From: Brevibacterium linens ATCC 9172
GTDB lineage: Bacteria; Actinomycetota; Actinomycetes; Actinomycetales; Brevibacteriaceae
Length of the DNA: 64,000 bases
Direction of reading: 5' to 3'
Assembly: GCF_900169165.1 (NCBI RefSeq)
Contig: NZ_FXYY01000008.1
Location: forward strand, 1-64,000
Positions within the stretch are counted from its first letter, which is position 1; each line of letters opens with the position of its first letter. The notes under the pieces are model-generated. The model searched no databases. It was not told the DNA's origin and saw nothing but the letters and a program-made list of their open reading frames with translations. This document shows positions 19,245-27,639 of the stretch, one piece after another. Both the position numbers and the translations under genes were made by a program.

Positions 19245-20003
19245 ATGACTACAGCACAGAACGACATCGACATCGAAGCCACCCTGCTCGTTGTCGATGA
19301 TGAGCCCAATATCCGCGAACTCCTGTCCACCAGTCTCCGCTTCGCCGGCTTCGACGTCGTCTCCGCTGCCAACGGGGCCGAGGCGCTGCGCCTGGCCGAG
19401 CAGACCGACATCGACCTCCTCGTCCTCGACGTCATGCTCCCGGACATGGACGGCTTCACCGTCACCCGCCGTCTGCGCCAGATCGGCATGAACGCCCCCG
19501 TCGTATTCCTCACCGCCCGTGATGACACCTCGGACAAGATCACGGGACTGACCGTCGGCGGCGACGACTACGTGACGAAGCCCTTCAGCCTCGAAGAGGT
19601 CGTCGCCCGCATCCGCGCCGTCCTCCGCCGCACCCGCAATCTCGAGGACGAAGAGAACGCCGTCATCGTGGCGGGCGACCTCGAACTCGACGACGACACC
19701 CATGAGGTCCGCCGCTCCGGCATCCTCATCGACCTCTCCCCCACCGAATTCAAGCTGCTGCGCTACCTCATGCTCAACACGAACCGCGTCCTGTCGAAGT
19801 CGCAGATCCTCGACCATGTGTGGGAGTACGACTTCGGCGGTGACACCGGAATCGTCGAGTCCTATATCTCCTACCTGCGCCGCAAGATCGACGTCACCCC
19901 GGAGACGGATGCCGCCGGCCACCCCGTCGAGATGGAGTGGACGCCGATGATCCAGACCAAGCGCGGGGTCGGCTACATGCTGCGCACACCGGAATCCAAG
20001 TAG
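19245..20003 (+). CDS. OmpR/PhoB-family response regulator (MprA-like)
   Basis: The 252-residue regulator has a receiver domain (about 12-125: VVDDEP acidic pair, phospho-acceptor Asp in VLDVMLPDMDG, Lys in VTKPFS) and a winged-helix effector (about 150-245: LSPTEFKLLRYLM, VESYISYLRRKID, TKRGVGYMLR). The wing carries an extra stretch before TKRGVGY compared with typical members. With the adjacent kinase and HtrA-type protease, the order matches MprA-MprB-PepD of mycobacteria, an envelope-stress system. ATG 19245 has AAAAGGG upstream. Confidence 0.88.
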   Translation: MTTAQNDIDIEATLLVVDDEPNIRELLSTSLRFAGFDVVSAANGAEALRLAEQTDIDLLVLDVMLPDMDGFTVTRRLRQIGMNAPVVFLTARDDTSDKITGLTVGGDDYVTKPFSLEEVVARIRAVLRRTRNLEDEENAVIVAGDLELDDDTHEVRRSGILIDLSPTEFKLLRYLMLNTNRVLSKSQILDHVWEYDFGGDTGIVESYISYLRRKIDVTPETDAAGHPVEMEWTPMIQTKRGVGYMLRTPESK

Positions 20004-20021
20004 TCGTCCGTGCAAGGGCGA

Positions 20022-20027
20022 TAGATT
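20022..20027 (+). promoter_or_regulatory. Internal -10 element for the histidine kinase
   Basis: TAGATT lies 6 nt before GTG 20034, suggesting a second, leaderless start of transcription inside the operon. Confidence 0.4.
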
Positions 20028-20033
20028 ACATAC

Positions 20034-21986
20034 GTGCCGATAGAATCCCGTCCCTCCCGTCCCTCCCGTCCCGGCTTCTGGGAAGAATGGTCTCTGACCA
20101 CCAAGCTGCTGGCCATCATGATGCTGCTCATGCTGCTCGTGCTCACGGGGACGAGCGCGTGGGTATTGGAGAACCTGCGCGACAGCCTCGTCCAGCGCAC
20201 CGATGAGCGACTCATCAGCGCCTCGGAGACCCTGGCGAAGCAGGCCTACCAAGACGTGTTCCAACCGGCCGAACTCCAGTCCGGGGACGATGACGCCGAG
20301 GAGGCGCCGTCGTCGACGACGATCGATTCGAATTCCTGGGATCAGCTCAAGAGCCTGCTGCCGGGAGGGTTCTATGTGCAGTTCTACGACACGAACGGGG
20401 ACCCGATCCGCGACCCCGTCGCTCCGGAGCCGCAGAACCATCCGATCCTGCCGAAGATCGATGAGAAGGAAGTCTATTCCCGCGGCGGCGAGCCCTTCAC
20501 CGTCGCCGGAACGAGTTCGCAGTGGCGGGCGCGGGCGATGAAAGTGAAGAACACCGACGTGCTCGTGTCCATCGCGGTGCCCTTCGACCGCGAGGTCGAC
20601 AACATCAACGAACGGGCACGGAACACGATGATCGGCATCGGCCTGCTGGCCCTGGCGATGGTCGCCGGAGTCGGCTATTGGGCGATCAACAACACGTTCC
20701 GACCGCTGCGCGATATCGAGAAGACCGCATCCCGCATCGCCGCCGGCGACCTGTCCCAACGTGTGCCAAGCTATCCGCGCAACACGGAGCTCGGGCGTCT
20801 GTCGGCGGCGCTGAATACGATGCTCGGACGCATCGAGGACTCCTTCGACGGGCAGACCCGGTCGGAAAAGCGCATCCGCCAGTTCGTCTCCGATGCCTCC
20901 CACGAGCTGCGTACTCCCCTGGTCACGATCCGCGGATATGCGGAGCTGTACCGGCAGGGTGCGATCACGAAGTCCGATGACATCGCCAACGCGATGGAGC
21001 GGATGGAGTCCGAGGCCAAGCGCATGGGCGTCCTCGTCGACGATCTCGTCGTCCTCGCCCGCCTCGACGAGCAGCGTGCCGCCGAGATCGGTCCGATCGA
21101 CCTCCACAAGGTCGTCCGCGATGCCGCCGCCGATGCCGCGGCACAGGCCCCGGACCGCGATATCAGCTTCATCGGACTCGATGGTGAGGATGCTCAGCCG
21201 GTGCCGATGATCCGCGGTTCCGAGTCGAAGATCCGCCAGGTCATCGTCAACCTCGCCGGCAATGCCGTTCGCCATACGCCCGAGCACACCGCAATCGAAT
21301 TCGCCGTCGGCGTCGTCGGCCTCCCCGAACAGGTCGACCCGGACTCTGCGGACACCGGCGAGATCCGTGAGGGCGGCACTCGCGGTCACAACGGTCGAAA
21401 CGGTGGGAAGAACGGCGCGAAGGACAAACTGCGTGAGCGCGGGTTCGTCACCGGTGGAGTCCGGATATTCCGCCGAGGCGACTCTGCCGGAAACGATCAA
21501 GCCGACACCCAGCCCACCCCGCCGACCGGACCTCAGCCCGGGGAACAGACAGACCCACAGGGCACTGCGCAGACGGACCTGCCGACCGGTCCGGAACCCG
21601 ACCAGCAGTCGAAGGATCGGGCCGAGGGCTCCGAGGCGGCCAACATCGTCCCCGACGTCACCGCCGCCGGATCGATCACGGTCGATGAGTCGCTGCGCGG
21701 ATTCCCCAACGGCCGGGTCCGCTTCGAGGTCAGGGATCATGGCGACGGCATCGACCCCGAGGTGGTTCCGCGCATCTTCGAGCGCTTCTACCGTCTCGAT
21801 GTGTCCCGGACCAGGGACACCGGCGGTTCGGGGCTCGGGCTGTCGATCGTCAAGGCGATCGTGGAGAACCACCATGGTGCGATCTCCGTCCACGAAACTC
21901 CGGGCGGCGGTGCGACGTTCCGCATCGACCTGCCCATCTCCGACAACGGCGACACCACTGCGGACACGCGAAAGGATGAGCGATGA
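20034..21986 (+). CDS. Sensor histidine kinase with large insertion in the ATPase domain (MprB-like)
   Basis: The 650-residue kinase has a first transmembrane helix near 22-44, an extracytoplasmic sensor to ~205, a second helix (~207-228), HAMP, and the H-box FVSDASHELRTPL with phospho-acceptor His290. The ATP-binding N-box (VNLAGNAVRHTP) is near 405, but the G1 box (DHGDGIDPE) appears only near 565. About 140 residues of Gly/Asn/Pro/Gln-rich sequence are inserted between them. G2 (GGSGLGLSIVKAI) follows normally. The start is GTG 20034. The stop overlaps the protease start as ATGA. Confidence 0.88.
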   Translation: MPIESRPSRPSRPGFWEEWSLTTKLLAIMMLLMLLVLTGTSAWVLENLRDSLVQRTDERLISASETLAKQAYQDVFQPAELQSGDDDAEEAPSSTTIDSNSWDQLKSLLPGGFYVQFYDTNGDPIRDPVAPEPQNHPILPKIDEKEVYSRGGEPFTVAGTSSQWRARAMKVKNTDVLVSIAVPFDREVDNINERARNTMIGIGLLALAMVAGVGYWAINNTFRPLRDIEKTASRIAAGDLSQRVPSYPRNTELGRLSAALNTMLGRIEDSFDGQTRSEKRIRQFVSDASHELRTPLVTIRGYAELYRQGAITKSDDIANAMERMESEAKRMGVLVDDLVVLARLDEQRAAEIGPIDLHKVVRDAAADAAAQAPDRDISFIGLDGEDAQPVPMIRGSESKIRQVIVNLAGNAVRHTPEHTAIEFAVGVVGLPEQVDPDSADTGEIREGGTRGHNGRNGGKNGAKDKLRERGFVTGGVRIFRRGDSAGNDQADTQPTPPTGPQPGEQTDPQGTAQTDLPTGPEPDQQSKDRAEGSEAANIVPDVTAAGSITVDESLRGFPNGRVRFEVRDHGDGIDPEVVPRIFERFYRLDVSRTRDTGGSGLGLSIVKAIVENHHGAISVHETPGGGATFRIDLPISDNGDTTADTRKDER

Positions 21987-23968
21987 ACGAGAACAACGAC
22001 TCCCAGGATCCGAATGAGGTGTCCCGCAGCGCCCGATCGGACGATCAGACTCCGCGCCCGTCGGCGAATCAGCACAGCGGTTCCGCCGCCGAGGGGCGTC
22101 GCAGCCCATCGGCCGGGGGCTACCGCGGGTCCGGTGCCGAGGTTCCGCGCACCTTCCCCTCCCAGTCCAACGGCCCTGCCCGGGTCAGTCCACCGGTCGC
22201 ACCCCCGCAAAGGCGCCCGGATGTGCCGCCGACTCAGGCACAGAACCCTGTGGACGGTTCCCCTCACCGAGGAGGCTCCCCCTCCCAGCCGTCCTCCCCC
22301 TACCAGCCCGGTAGGCAGCAGGCCGGGCAGGCCGGCGGGCAACAGCCCGGCCAGCCAACCGGTCAGCCGGGGCAGACGGGCCAGATGGGTCAGCAGGGAC
22401 GGCCCCAGCAGGCGTCGCCGTATCCACCGAACGGACAGCAGTTCTCTCCGTATCAGCCGGGCAGCCAACAGCAGACAGGTCAGCCGGGTTACCAAGGGCC
22501 TCAGAGCGCGCAGGGCAATTCCGGCGACCAGTCGCAGCCGGGTCGGCAGAATGTCCAGCCGATTCAGCCTCAGCACCACCCCGCGTACGGTCAGCCTCAG
22601 CAGGACGAGTCCCAGTCGTATCTGGGGCAGCAGAACGGTCCAGGCCAGCAGAACACTCCGGGCCAGCCGACCGGTTCCAACTCCTCTACCGCGGTGCCCG
22701 TGCCGGGACCCTATTCTTCGGAATTCGCGGCCGTCGGTTCACCGCCCGGACCGGGAGGACCGGCAGGACCCGGTGGGCCGATCGGACCCGGTGGGCCGGT
22801 CGGACCTGGCAGGCAGGGCGGACCGGACGGGTTCGGTCCGTACGGAGCTCAGCAGCCGCCACGGCGAGAGAAGAAGGGACCCGGTTGGGGTGCGACGATC
22901 GCGATCGGCCTGGTGGCCGCCCTCCTCGGTGGGGCTCTCGCGTTCGGCGGGAACTATGCGCTCTCGTCGCTGCAGGAAGATGAGCCGCGCAAGGTCGCCG
23001 AGGAGACGATCGAGACCCCGGACTGGACGCAGGTCGCCGAGAAGACCTCGGAGAGCGTGATGTCGATCCAGGTCGGCACTCGGGGTCAGGTCCAGGGGCT
23101 CGGCTCGGGTGCACTGTACGACGATCAGGGCCACGTCATCACGAACAACCACGTCGTCGCACCGGCGGACACCCCCGACGGCGAGATCGCCGTGACCATG
23201 AAGAACGGTGAGACGACGGAGGCGAAGATCGTCGGCCGTGATCCGTCGACCGATATCGCCATCATCAAGCTCGAGCAGGTCCCGGACGGTGTGAAACCGC
23301 TGGTCATCGGTGATTCGAAGAAGCTGACCGTAGGCGACCCGGTGATGGCCCTGGGCAATCCCCTGGGTCTGGCCAACACCGTCACCACCGGCATCGTCTC
23401 CGCGCTCGACCGTCCGGTGTCGACGGAGAACATCGGTGAGGATGCGTCCTCGCAGGAGAAGGAGCTGACGATCACGAATGCTATCCAGACGGATGCGGCG
23501 ATCAACCCCGGCAACTCGGGTGGACCGCTGGTCAACGGCGATGGCGAGTTCATCGGCGTGAACTCGGCGGCGGCTTCGCTGAGTCAGGGCGAGGGAGGAC
23601 AGTCCGGATCGATCGGCATCGGGTTCGCGATCCCCGCGAACCAGGCCGTGATGATCGCCGATCAGCTCATCTCCTCCGGCAAGGCCCAGCATCCGTTCCT
23701 CGGCATCACCCTCACCGACGGGCACATCAACAGCGGCGGGATCAGCCGCGGCAGCGCCAAGGTGCAGTCCGTGGCCAGCGGATCCCCCGCTGCCAAGGCC
23801 GGAATCAAAGACGGAGACGACATCATCGAGGTGGCCGGAACCAAGGTCAACAACGCCATCGCCCTGCGCGCCCTCGTCCGCGCGCAGCCGGTGAACACTC
23901 CGGTCGAGGTCACCGTTGTCCGCGGAGGGAAGGAACAGAAGCTCGACGTCACGCTCGTGCTGCAGTAG
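21983..23968 (+). CDS. HtrA/DegP-like membrane-anchored serine protease (PepD-like)
   Basis: 661 residues: a disordered Gln/Pro/Gly-rich cytoplasmic segment (1-300), one transmembrane helix (about 302-325), a trypsin-like domain with His390 (TNNHVV), Asp424 (STDIAII) and Ser512 (NPGNSGGPL), and a C-terminal PDZ domain (about 575-660). It should degrade or chaperone misfolded proteins outside the membrane and is probably controlled by the upstream two-component pair, with which it is translationally coupled (4-bp overlap). The cytoplasmic segment is unusually long, with several PGG and GQQ tracts. Confidence 0.92.
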   Translation: MNENNDSQDPNEVSRSARSDDQTPRPSANQHSGSAAEGRRSPSAGGYRGSGAEVPRTFPSQSNGPARVSPPVAPPQRRPDVPPTQAQNPVDGSPHRGGSPSQPSSPYQPGRQQAGQAGGQQPGQPTGQPGQTGQMGQQGRPQQASPYPPNGQQFSPYQPGSQQQTGQPGYQGPQSAQGNSGDQSQPGRQNVQPIQPQHHPAYGQPQQDESQSYLGQQNGPGQQNTPGQPTGSNSSTAVPVPGPYSSEFAAVGSPPGPGGPAGPGGPIGPGGPVGPGRQGGPDGFGPYGAQQPPRREKKGPGWGATIAIGLVAALLGGALAFGGNYALSSLQEDEPRKVAEETIETPDWTQVAEKTSESVMSIQVGTRGQVQGLGSGALYDDQGHVITNNHVVAPADTPDGEIAVTMKNGETTEAKIVGRDPSTDIAIIKLEQVPDGVKPLVIGDSKKLTVGDPVMALGNPLGLANTVTTGIVSALDRPVSTENIGEDASSQEKELTITNAIQTDAAINPGNSGGPLVNGDGEFIGVNSAAASLSQGEGGQSGSIGIGFAIPANQAVMIADQLISSGKAQHPFLGITLTDGHINSGGISRGSAKVQSVASGSPAAKAGIKDGDDIIEVAGTKVNNAIALRALVRAQPVNTPVEVTVVRGGKEQKLDVTLVLQ

Positions 23969-24021
23969 CTCCGCGACTCACGCGTCAGAACCTGGGGACA
24001 CTGCCGCGACTGAGCCGCCTG

Positions 24022-24060
24022 GAGGGTGTGGACAGCCGAACGCTGTCCACACCCTCTTTC
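24022..24060 (+). terminator. Terminator of the two-component/protease operon
   Basis: A perfect 15-bp stem (GAGGGTGTGGACAGC against its complement, loop CGAAC) followed by TTTCC, 54 nt past the protease stop. Confidence 0.85.
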
Positions 24061-24149
24061 CGTGCCCTTCCGCTCTTCGGCCACGGGCGTCGACGCTGAA
24101 GTGGTCTCGCCCGACCGTGGCGGGTCGATCCTGACCAAGAGGAGTGATG

Positions 24150-24437
24150 ATGAGTTTCGAAGTCGACGCCGAACGCGTCCAGTCCGCCGCCACCGCCGCT
24201 GCGAACACCTCCCGCAATCTCGTGTCCGAATCCGACACGATGATGCGCAATCTGCTCGCCCTCCAGGAATGCTGGCGCGGCAGCGCGGCACAGAACTTCC
24301 AAGCCGTGGTCAACCAGTGGGAGCGCGCGCAGAAGCAGCTCATGGAATCGCTCAACTCCGTCCATGGTGCACTCCACACGGCCGCCCGGCAGTACTCCGA
24401 AGTCGAGGCGGCGAACTCGCGGCTCTTCGCCCCCTGA
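24150..24437 (+). CDS. WXG100 (ESAT-6-like) protein
   Basis: The 95-residue helical hairpin protein has the WXG turn as W-R-G in ECWRGSAAQNFQ and a C-terminal helix ending AARQYSEVEAANSRLF. Family members are secreted by type VII systems, usually as dimers. AAGAGGA at 24137-24143 favours ATG 24150 over GTG 24144 or ATG 24147. No partner WXG100, EccC or other secretion gene lies in this window, so it is an orphan or a substrate of a distant system. It sits between the HtrA operon and the Psp operon. Confidence 0.85.
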   Translation: MSFEVDAERVQSAATAAANTSRNLVSESDTMMRNLLALQECWRGSAAQNFQAVVNQWERAQKQLMESLNSVHGALHTAARQYSEVEAANSRLFAP

Positions 24438-24556
24438 TCCGATCGAGTCCCATCCGCCAAGGGTCACAGGCCCCGGTCGCGTATCCCCCGAGATGCCGCG
24501 GCCGGGATCTGTCTGTTCTCGTAGTCGGCGTCTGGCAAACTATCAGCCTTTCTCAG

Positions 24557-24562
24557 TAGACT
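24557..24562 (+). promoter_or_regulatory. Candidate pspA promoter (-10)
   Basis: TAGACT with a weak TGGCAA 18 nt upstream; GAAC-GATA-GTTC (24566-24577) overlaps the expected start of transcription and could be an operator. About 95 nt of leader would precede pspA. Confidence 0.35.
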
Positions 24563-24661
24563 TGAGAACGATAGTTCGCGGCGGTGTTGGCCAAGAATCT
24601 CCGGACCGGGGTGAATCGGGTTGGCAGCGTCGGGTCAAACCAATGCAGGAGTCGACTACGG

Positions 24662-25411
24662 ATGAGTATCTTCCAACGGATCGCGACGATCTTCGGTGCC
24701 AAGGCCAACAAAGCTCTGGACAAGGCCGAGAACCCCAACGAAACCCTTGACTATTCGTACCAGAAGCAGTTGGAGCTGCTGCAGAAGGTCCGTCGTGGTG
24801 TTGCCGATGTCGCCACCAGCCGCAAGCGCCTCGAGCTGCAGATGAACCAGCTCGAACAGCAGCAGAACAAGCTCTCCGGTCAGGCCGAGAAGGCCATGCA
24901 GATCGGTCGTGAGGATCTCGCCCGTGAGGCTCTGACCCGCAAGTCCGGGCTGACCCAGCAGATCACCGACCTGCAGACCCAGCACGAAGGACTGCAGGGT
25001 GAGGAGCAGAAGCTCACCCTCGCCTCGCAGCGCCTGCAGGCCAAGGTCGACGCCTTCCGGACGAAGAAGGAGACGCTGAAGGCCACGTACAACGCCGCCG
25101 ATGCACAGTCCAAGATCGGCGAGGCGTTCTCGGGCATCTCGGAAGAGCTCGGCGACGTCGGACTCGCCGTCCAGCGCGCTGAGGACAAGACTGCGAATCT
25201 GCAGGCGCGCGCCGGGGCCGTCGACGAGCTTCTCGCCTCAGGAGCCCTCGACGATGTGACGGGAACCCAGAAGGACGACATCACCGCCCAGCTCGACTCC
25301 CTCTCCAGCGAAAATGATGTCGAGATGGAACTCCAGCGGATGCGCGAGTCGCTGCCTGCCGGCTCCGAGGCGAAGGACCAGAAGTCGCTCGAAGGTGAGG
25401 ATCAGCAGTGA
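24662..25411 (+). CDS. pspA: PspA/IM30-family membrane-stress protein
   Basis: A 249-residue, almost wholly helical, charged coiled-coil protein beginning MSIFQRIATIFGAKANKALD, the amphipathic membrane-binding helix of PspA/Vipp1 proteins. It should coat and stabilise the cytoplasmic membrane under stress. AGGAG lies 12 nt before ATG 24662. It is the first gene of a four-gene operon with PspAA, HtpX and PspAB, an arrangement known from actinobacteria; its stop overlaps the pspAA start (GTGA). Confidence 0.93.
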   Translation: MSIFQRIATIFGAKANKALDKAENPNETLDYSYQKQLELLQKVRRGVADVATSRKRLELQMNQLEQQQNKLSGQAEKAMQIGREDLAREALTRKSGLTQQITDLQTQHEGLQGEEQKLTLASQRLQAKVDAFRTKKETLKATYNAADAQSKIGEAFSGISEELGDVGLAVQRAEDKTANLQARAGAVDELLASGALDDVTGTQKDDITAQLDSLSSENDVEMELQRMRESLPAGSEAKDQKSLEGEDQQ

Positions 25412-25692
25412 TCATCCGCATCATGGGCGAAGGTCAGTTCGACGTCGCCGACGTCGACCAGGACCTGCTGCAGAAATATGACAACCAGGTCGAAGACGCC
25501 GTCAATGCCGGAGACGAGGAAGCAGTGCGGACCGCGCTGACGTCCCTGCACGACTACGTCACGGCCAACGGCCAGCCGGTCGCCGATGACTACCTCGGGT
25601 CCTCCGATGTCGTCATTCCGTTCGCCGACGCCACCCTGGCCGAGATCGCCGAACTGCTCACCGGCGAGGGTTTCATCCCCGACCCGGCCTGA
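25408..25692 (+). CDS. PspA-associated protein PspAA
   Basis: This 94-residue protein begins MIIRIMGEGQFDV and has the compact, acidic layout of PspAA, which accompanies PspA in actinobacteria and archaea. A role in regulating or assembling PspA is presumed, not shown. Start GTG 25408 overlaps the pspA stop by 4 bp, giving translational coupling. Confidence 0.85.
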   Translation: MIIRIMGEGQFDVADVDQDLLQKYDNQVEDAVNAGDEEAVRTALTSLHDYVTANGQPVADDYLGSSDVVIPFADATLAEIAELLTGEGFIPDPA

Positions 25693-25715
25693 AACCACAG
25701 AGTACCGAAATGCAC

Positions 25716-25744
25716 CCGGCCCATTGTCTTCGACAGTGGGCCGG
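25716..25744 (+). terminator. Hairpin between pspAA and htpX
   Basis: CCGGCCCA...TGGGCCGG with inner TGTC/GACA closes a 29-nt stem-loop 23 nt after the pspAA stop and 28 nt before htpX. With no full T-run it may be a partial terminator or RNA-stability element that sets htpX-pspAB levels. Confidence 0.5.
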
Positions 25745-25771
25745 TTCTGCCACTGCCAGAGAGGAACCACG

Positions 25772-26683
25772 ATGAAGAATCGCTTCGTCAAAGACAACGG
25801 ACTGACCATGCGGATGGGATGGACGATCTTCCTCAACGGCCTCATCTATGTCGTGCTCATCCTCGCGATCTGGTGGACCATCGGGCAGAGCGTCGGCGGA
25901 GTCATCGTCGCCGTCCTCATCAGCGCCGGCGCGTTCTTCTTCCAGTGGTACTTCTCCGACAAGATCGCCATGCGTGCGATGGGCGGCCGGGAGGTCTCCC
26001 CCGAGGAGGCTCCGGAGCTGCATACGATCGTCGACCGGCTCTGCCAGCTGGCCGATGCGCCGAAACCCCGCGTGGCCGTCTCGAATTCTCCGATCCCCAA
26101 TGCCTTCGCCACCGGTCGTTCCCCCGAGCGCTCGGTGGTGTGCGTGACCCGTGGTCTGCTCGAGAAGCTCGACCGCGATGAGGTCGAGGTCGTCCTCGCC
26201 CACGAGCTCTCCCACGTTGCCCACCGGGACGTGACCGTGATGACCGTCGCCGGCGTCACTGGAGTCGTCGCCGCGCTGATGATGCGCGCCGGGTACTACA
26301 TGAGCTTCGGACGGTCGAACAACAATAACAACGGCATTCCGATCCAGCTGCTGTTCATCCTCGTCGGAGCCGTCGTCTACGGGCTCTCGTTCGTCCTCAT
26401 CCGCGCGCTGTCGCGATATCGTGAACTGGCCGCCGACCGTGCCGCAGCCATCCTCACCGGCGCACCGTCGACCCTGGCCTCGGCGCTGACGAAGCTGAGC
26501 GGGGACATGGCCAAGATCCCGGAGAAGGACCTGCGGTCGTCCGCCTCGGCGAATCACCTGGCTCTCATCCCCGCCATCAGCGGAAAGGCCGCATTCGGCC
26601 AGCTCTTCTCCACCCACCCCTCGCTCGAGAAGCGCCTGGATCAGCTGGCGAAGATCTCCGCTCAGCTCTCCCGGCCAGAGTGA
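25772..26683 (+). CDS. htpX: HtpX-family membrane zinc metalloprotease (M48)
   Basis: The 303-residue protease has two N-terminal helices, zinc motif HELSH (His144, Glu145, His148), two more helices, and the third ligand region RYRELAADRAAA. It degrades damaged membrane proteins. AGAGGAA precedes ATG 25772; a longer upstream reading would run through pspAA and the hairpin. Placement in the pspA operon links membrane shielding and membrane proteolysis. Confidence 0.93.
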   Translation: MKNRFVKDNGLTMRMGWTIFLNGLIYVVLILAIWWTIGQSVGGVIVAVLISAGAFFFQWYFSDKIAMRAMGGREVSPEEAPELHTIVDRLCQLADAPKPRVAVSNSPIPNAFATGRSPERSVVCVTRGLLEKLDRDEVEVVLAHELSHVAHRDVTVMTVAGVTGVVAALMMRAGYYMSFGRSNNNNNGIPIQLLFILVGAVVYGLSFVLIRALSRYRELAADRAAAILTGAPSTLASALTKLSGDMAKIPEKDLRSSASANHLALIPAISGKAAFGQLFSTHPSLEKRLDQLAKISAQLSRPE

Positions 26684-26730
26684 GCACCCACCGCACCCTT
26701 TGAACTGCGCACCACCGAATTAGGAGCTCC

Positions 26731-27330
26731 ATGGGATTCTTCGACGCACTGCTCGGCCGGTCCAAGCCGAAACGGGCCAACCTCGACGACCTCTTCGCCC
26801 TGGCGCCGGCGGCGCTGACGCTGCAGGCGGCGACCGGCTTCACTCCCACGGGCGTCGGAGCCGTCGCGTTCCGCCAGGTCGAGGGTGCCGCGTTCCAGTC
26901 CGCCGAGTCCGAAAGCGTCGCCCTCATCGGTTCCGACCCGGCTGCCTCGGTGCGGCAGGAGAACGACGGCTTCGGGTTCACCTGGCAGGTCGTGGCCGAT
27001 GGGAATGCCGAGGTGGTCAACCTCGTCACGAACATCCACGCCGTGAACTCTGCGCTGGTCAATCAGGGTTTCGACACGATGCTGCTGTGCACGACCGTGT
27101 ACTTCGTCCATCCCGATGGGCGTCGGATGGCGTTGGTCTATCAGTACAAGCGCGGCACCTTCTACCCGTTCGTGCAGTCAGGACCGAAGCAGCGGGACAA
27201 CCCCCTGGAGATCCAGGTCAAGGGCGTTCTCTCCGGCGAGCTGCCGTTCGAGGAGGACACGTCGAACTGGTCGGCGCTGTGGGACGCCCCGGGCATGACC
27301 GACACCCCGGGTGCTCCCGCGCTGCAGTAG
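26731..27330 (+). CDS. PspA-associated protein PspAB
   Basis: This 199-residue protein starts MGFFDALLGRSKPKRANLDD and has the conserved TMLLCTTVYFVHPDG and LVYQYKRGTFYPFVQ blocks of PspAB. It is the usual last gene of the actinobacterial pspA-pspAA-htpX-pspAB cluster. Molecular role unknown. AGGAG lies just before ATG 26731. A perfect bidirectional terminator follows. Confidence 0.85.
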   Translation: MGFFDALLGRSKPKRANLDDLFALAPAALTLQAATGFTPTGVGAVAFRQVEGAAFQSAESESVALIGSDPAASVRQENDGFGFTWQVVADGNAEVVNLVTNIHAVNSALVNQGFDTMLLCTTVYFVHPDGRRMALVYQYKRGTFYPFVQSGPKQRDNPLEIQVKGVLSGELPFEEDTSNWSALWDAPGMTDTPGAPALQ

Positions 27331-27370
27331 GCATGTCAGTCGTGGCGGCAGAAATGTCAGCCCAGACAGA

Positions 27371-27408
27371 CGAGTGGAGGGCGTCCCCGCGGGGACGCCC
27401 TCCACTCG
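27371..27408. terminator. Bidirectional terminator between pspAB and the S4 gene
   Basis: A perfect 38-bp palindrome (CGAGTGGAGGGCGTCCCCG and its complement) between convergent genes, 40 nt from pspAB and 12 nt from the S4 stop. No strong T-run, but its position fits a shared terminator. Confidence 0.75.
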
Positions 27409-27420
27409 TATCTGAGACTG

Positions 27421-27639
27421 TCAGCCTTCTTCGGCGGCCACCTCGATGACTTCGCCGAGGGCTTCGATGCGGTCGCCGGGACGGATCGTGGCACCACGGC
27501 GGGTCTCGACCTCGCCGTTGACGCTGACCTCGCCGTCGGCGATCATGTCCTTGGCCATGGCGCCGTGTTCGGCGATTCCGTGGAGTTTGAGCAGCTGGCC
27601 GAGTCTGATCGACTCGCCGCGGATCTCGATCGTGTCCAT
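27421..27639 (-). CDS. S4-domain RNA-binding protein (YbcJ/YaaA-like)
   Basis: 72 residues consisting only of an S4 RNA-binding fold: IRLGQLLKLHGIAEHGAMAK, then VSVNGEVETRRGATIRPGD. Such free-standing S4 proteins bind structured RNA, often rRNA; no specific role is assigned. Its ATG shares one base with the upstream gene's TGA, so it is translated by coupling to the glycine-rich membrane protein. Confidence 0.88.
   Translation of the reverse strand: MDTIEIRGESIRLGQLLKLHGIAEHGAMAKDMIADGEVSVNGEVETRRGATIRPGDRIEALGEVIEVAAEEG

Noticed and set aside
19197-22109. 970-codon open frame on the minus strand
   Set aside because: Antisense to the response regulator, kinase and protease start; composition is that of the complementary codon positions in GC-rich genes and no domain is visible.
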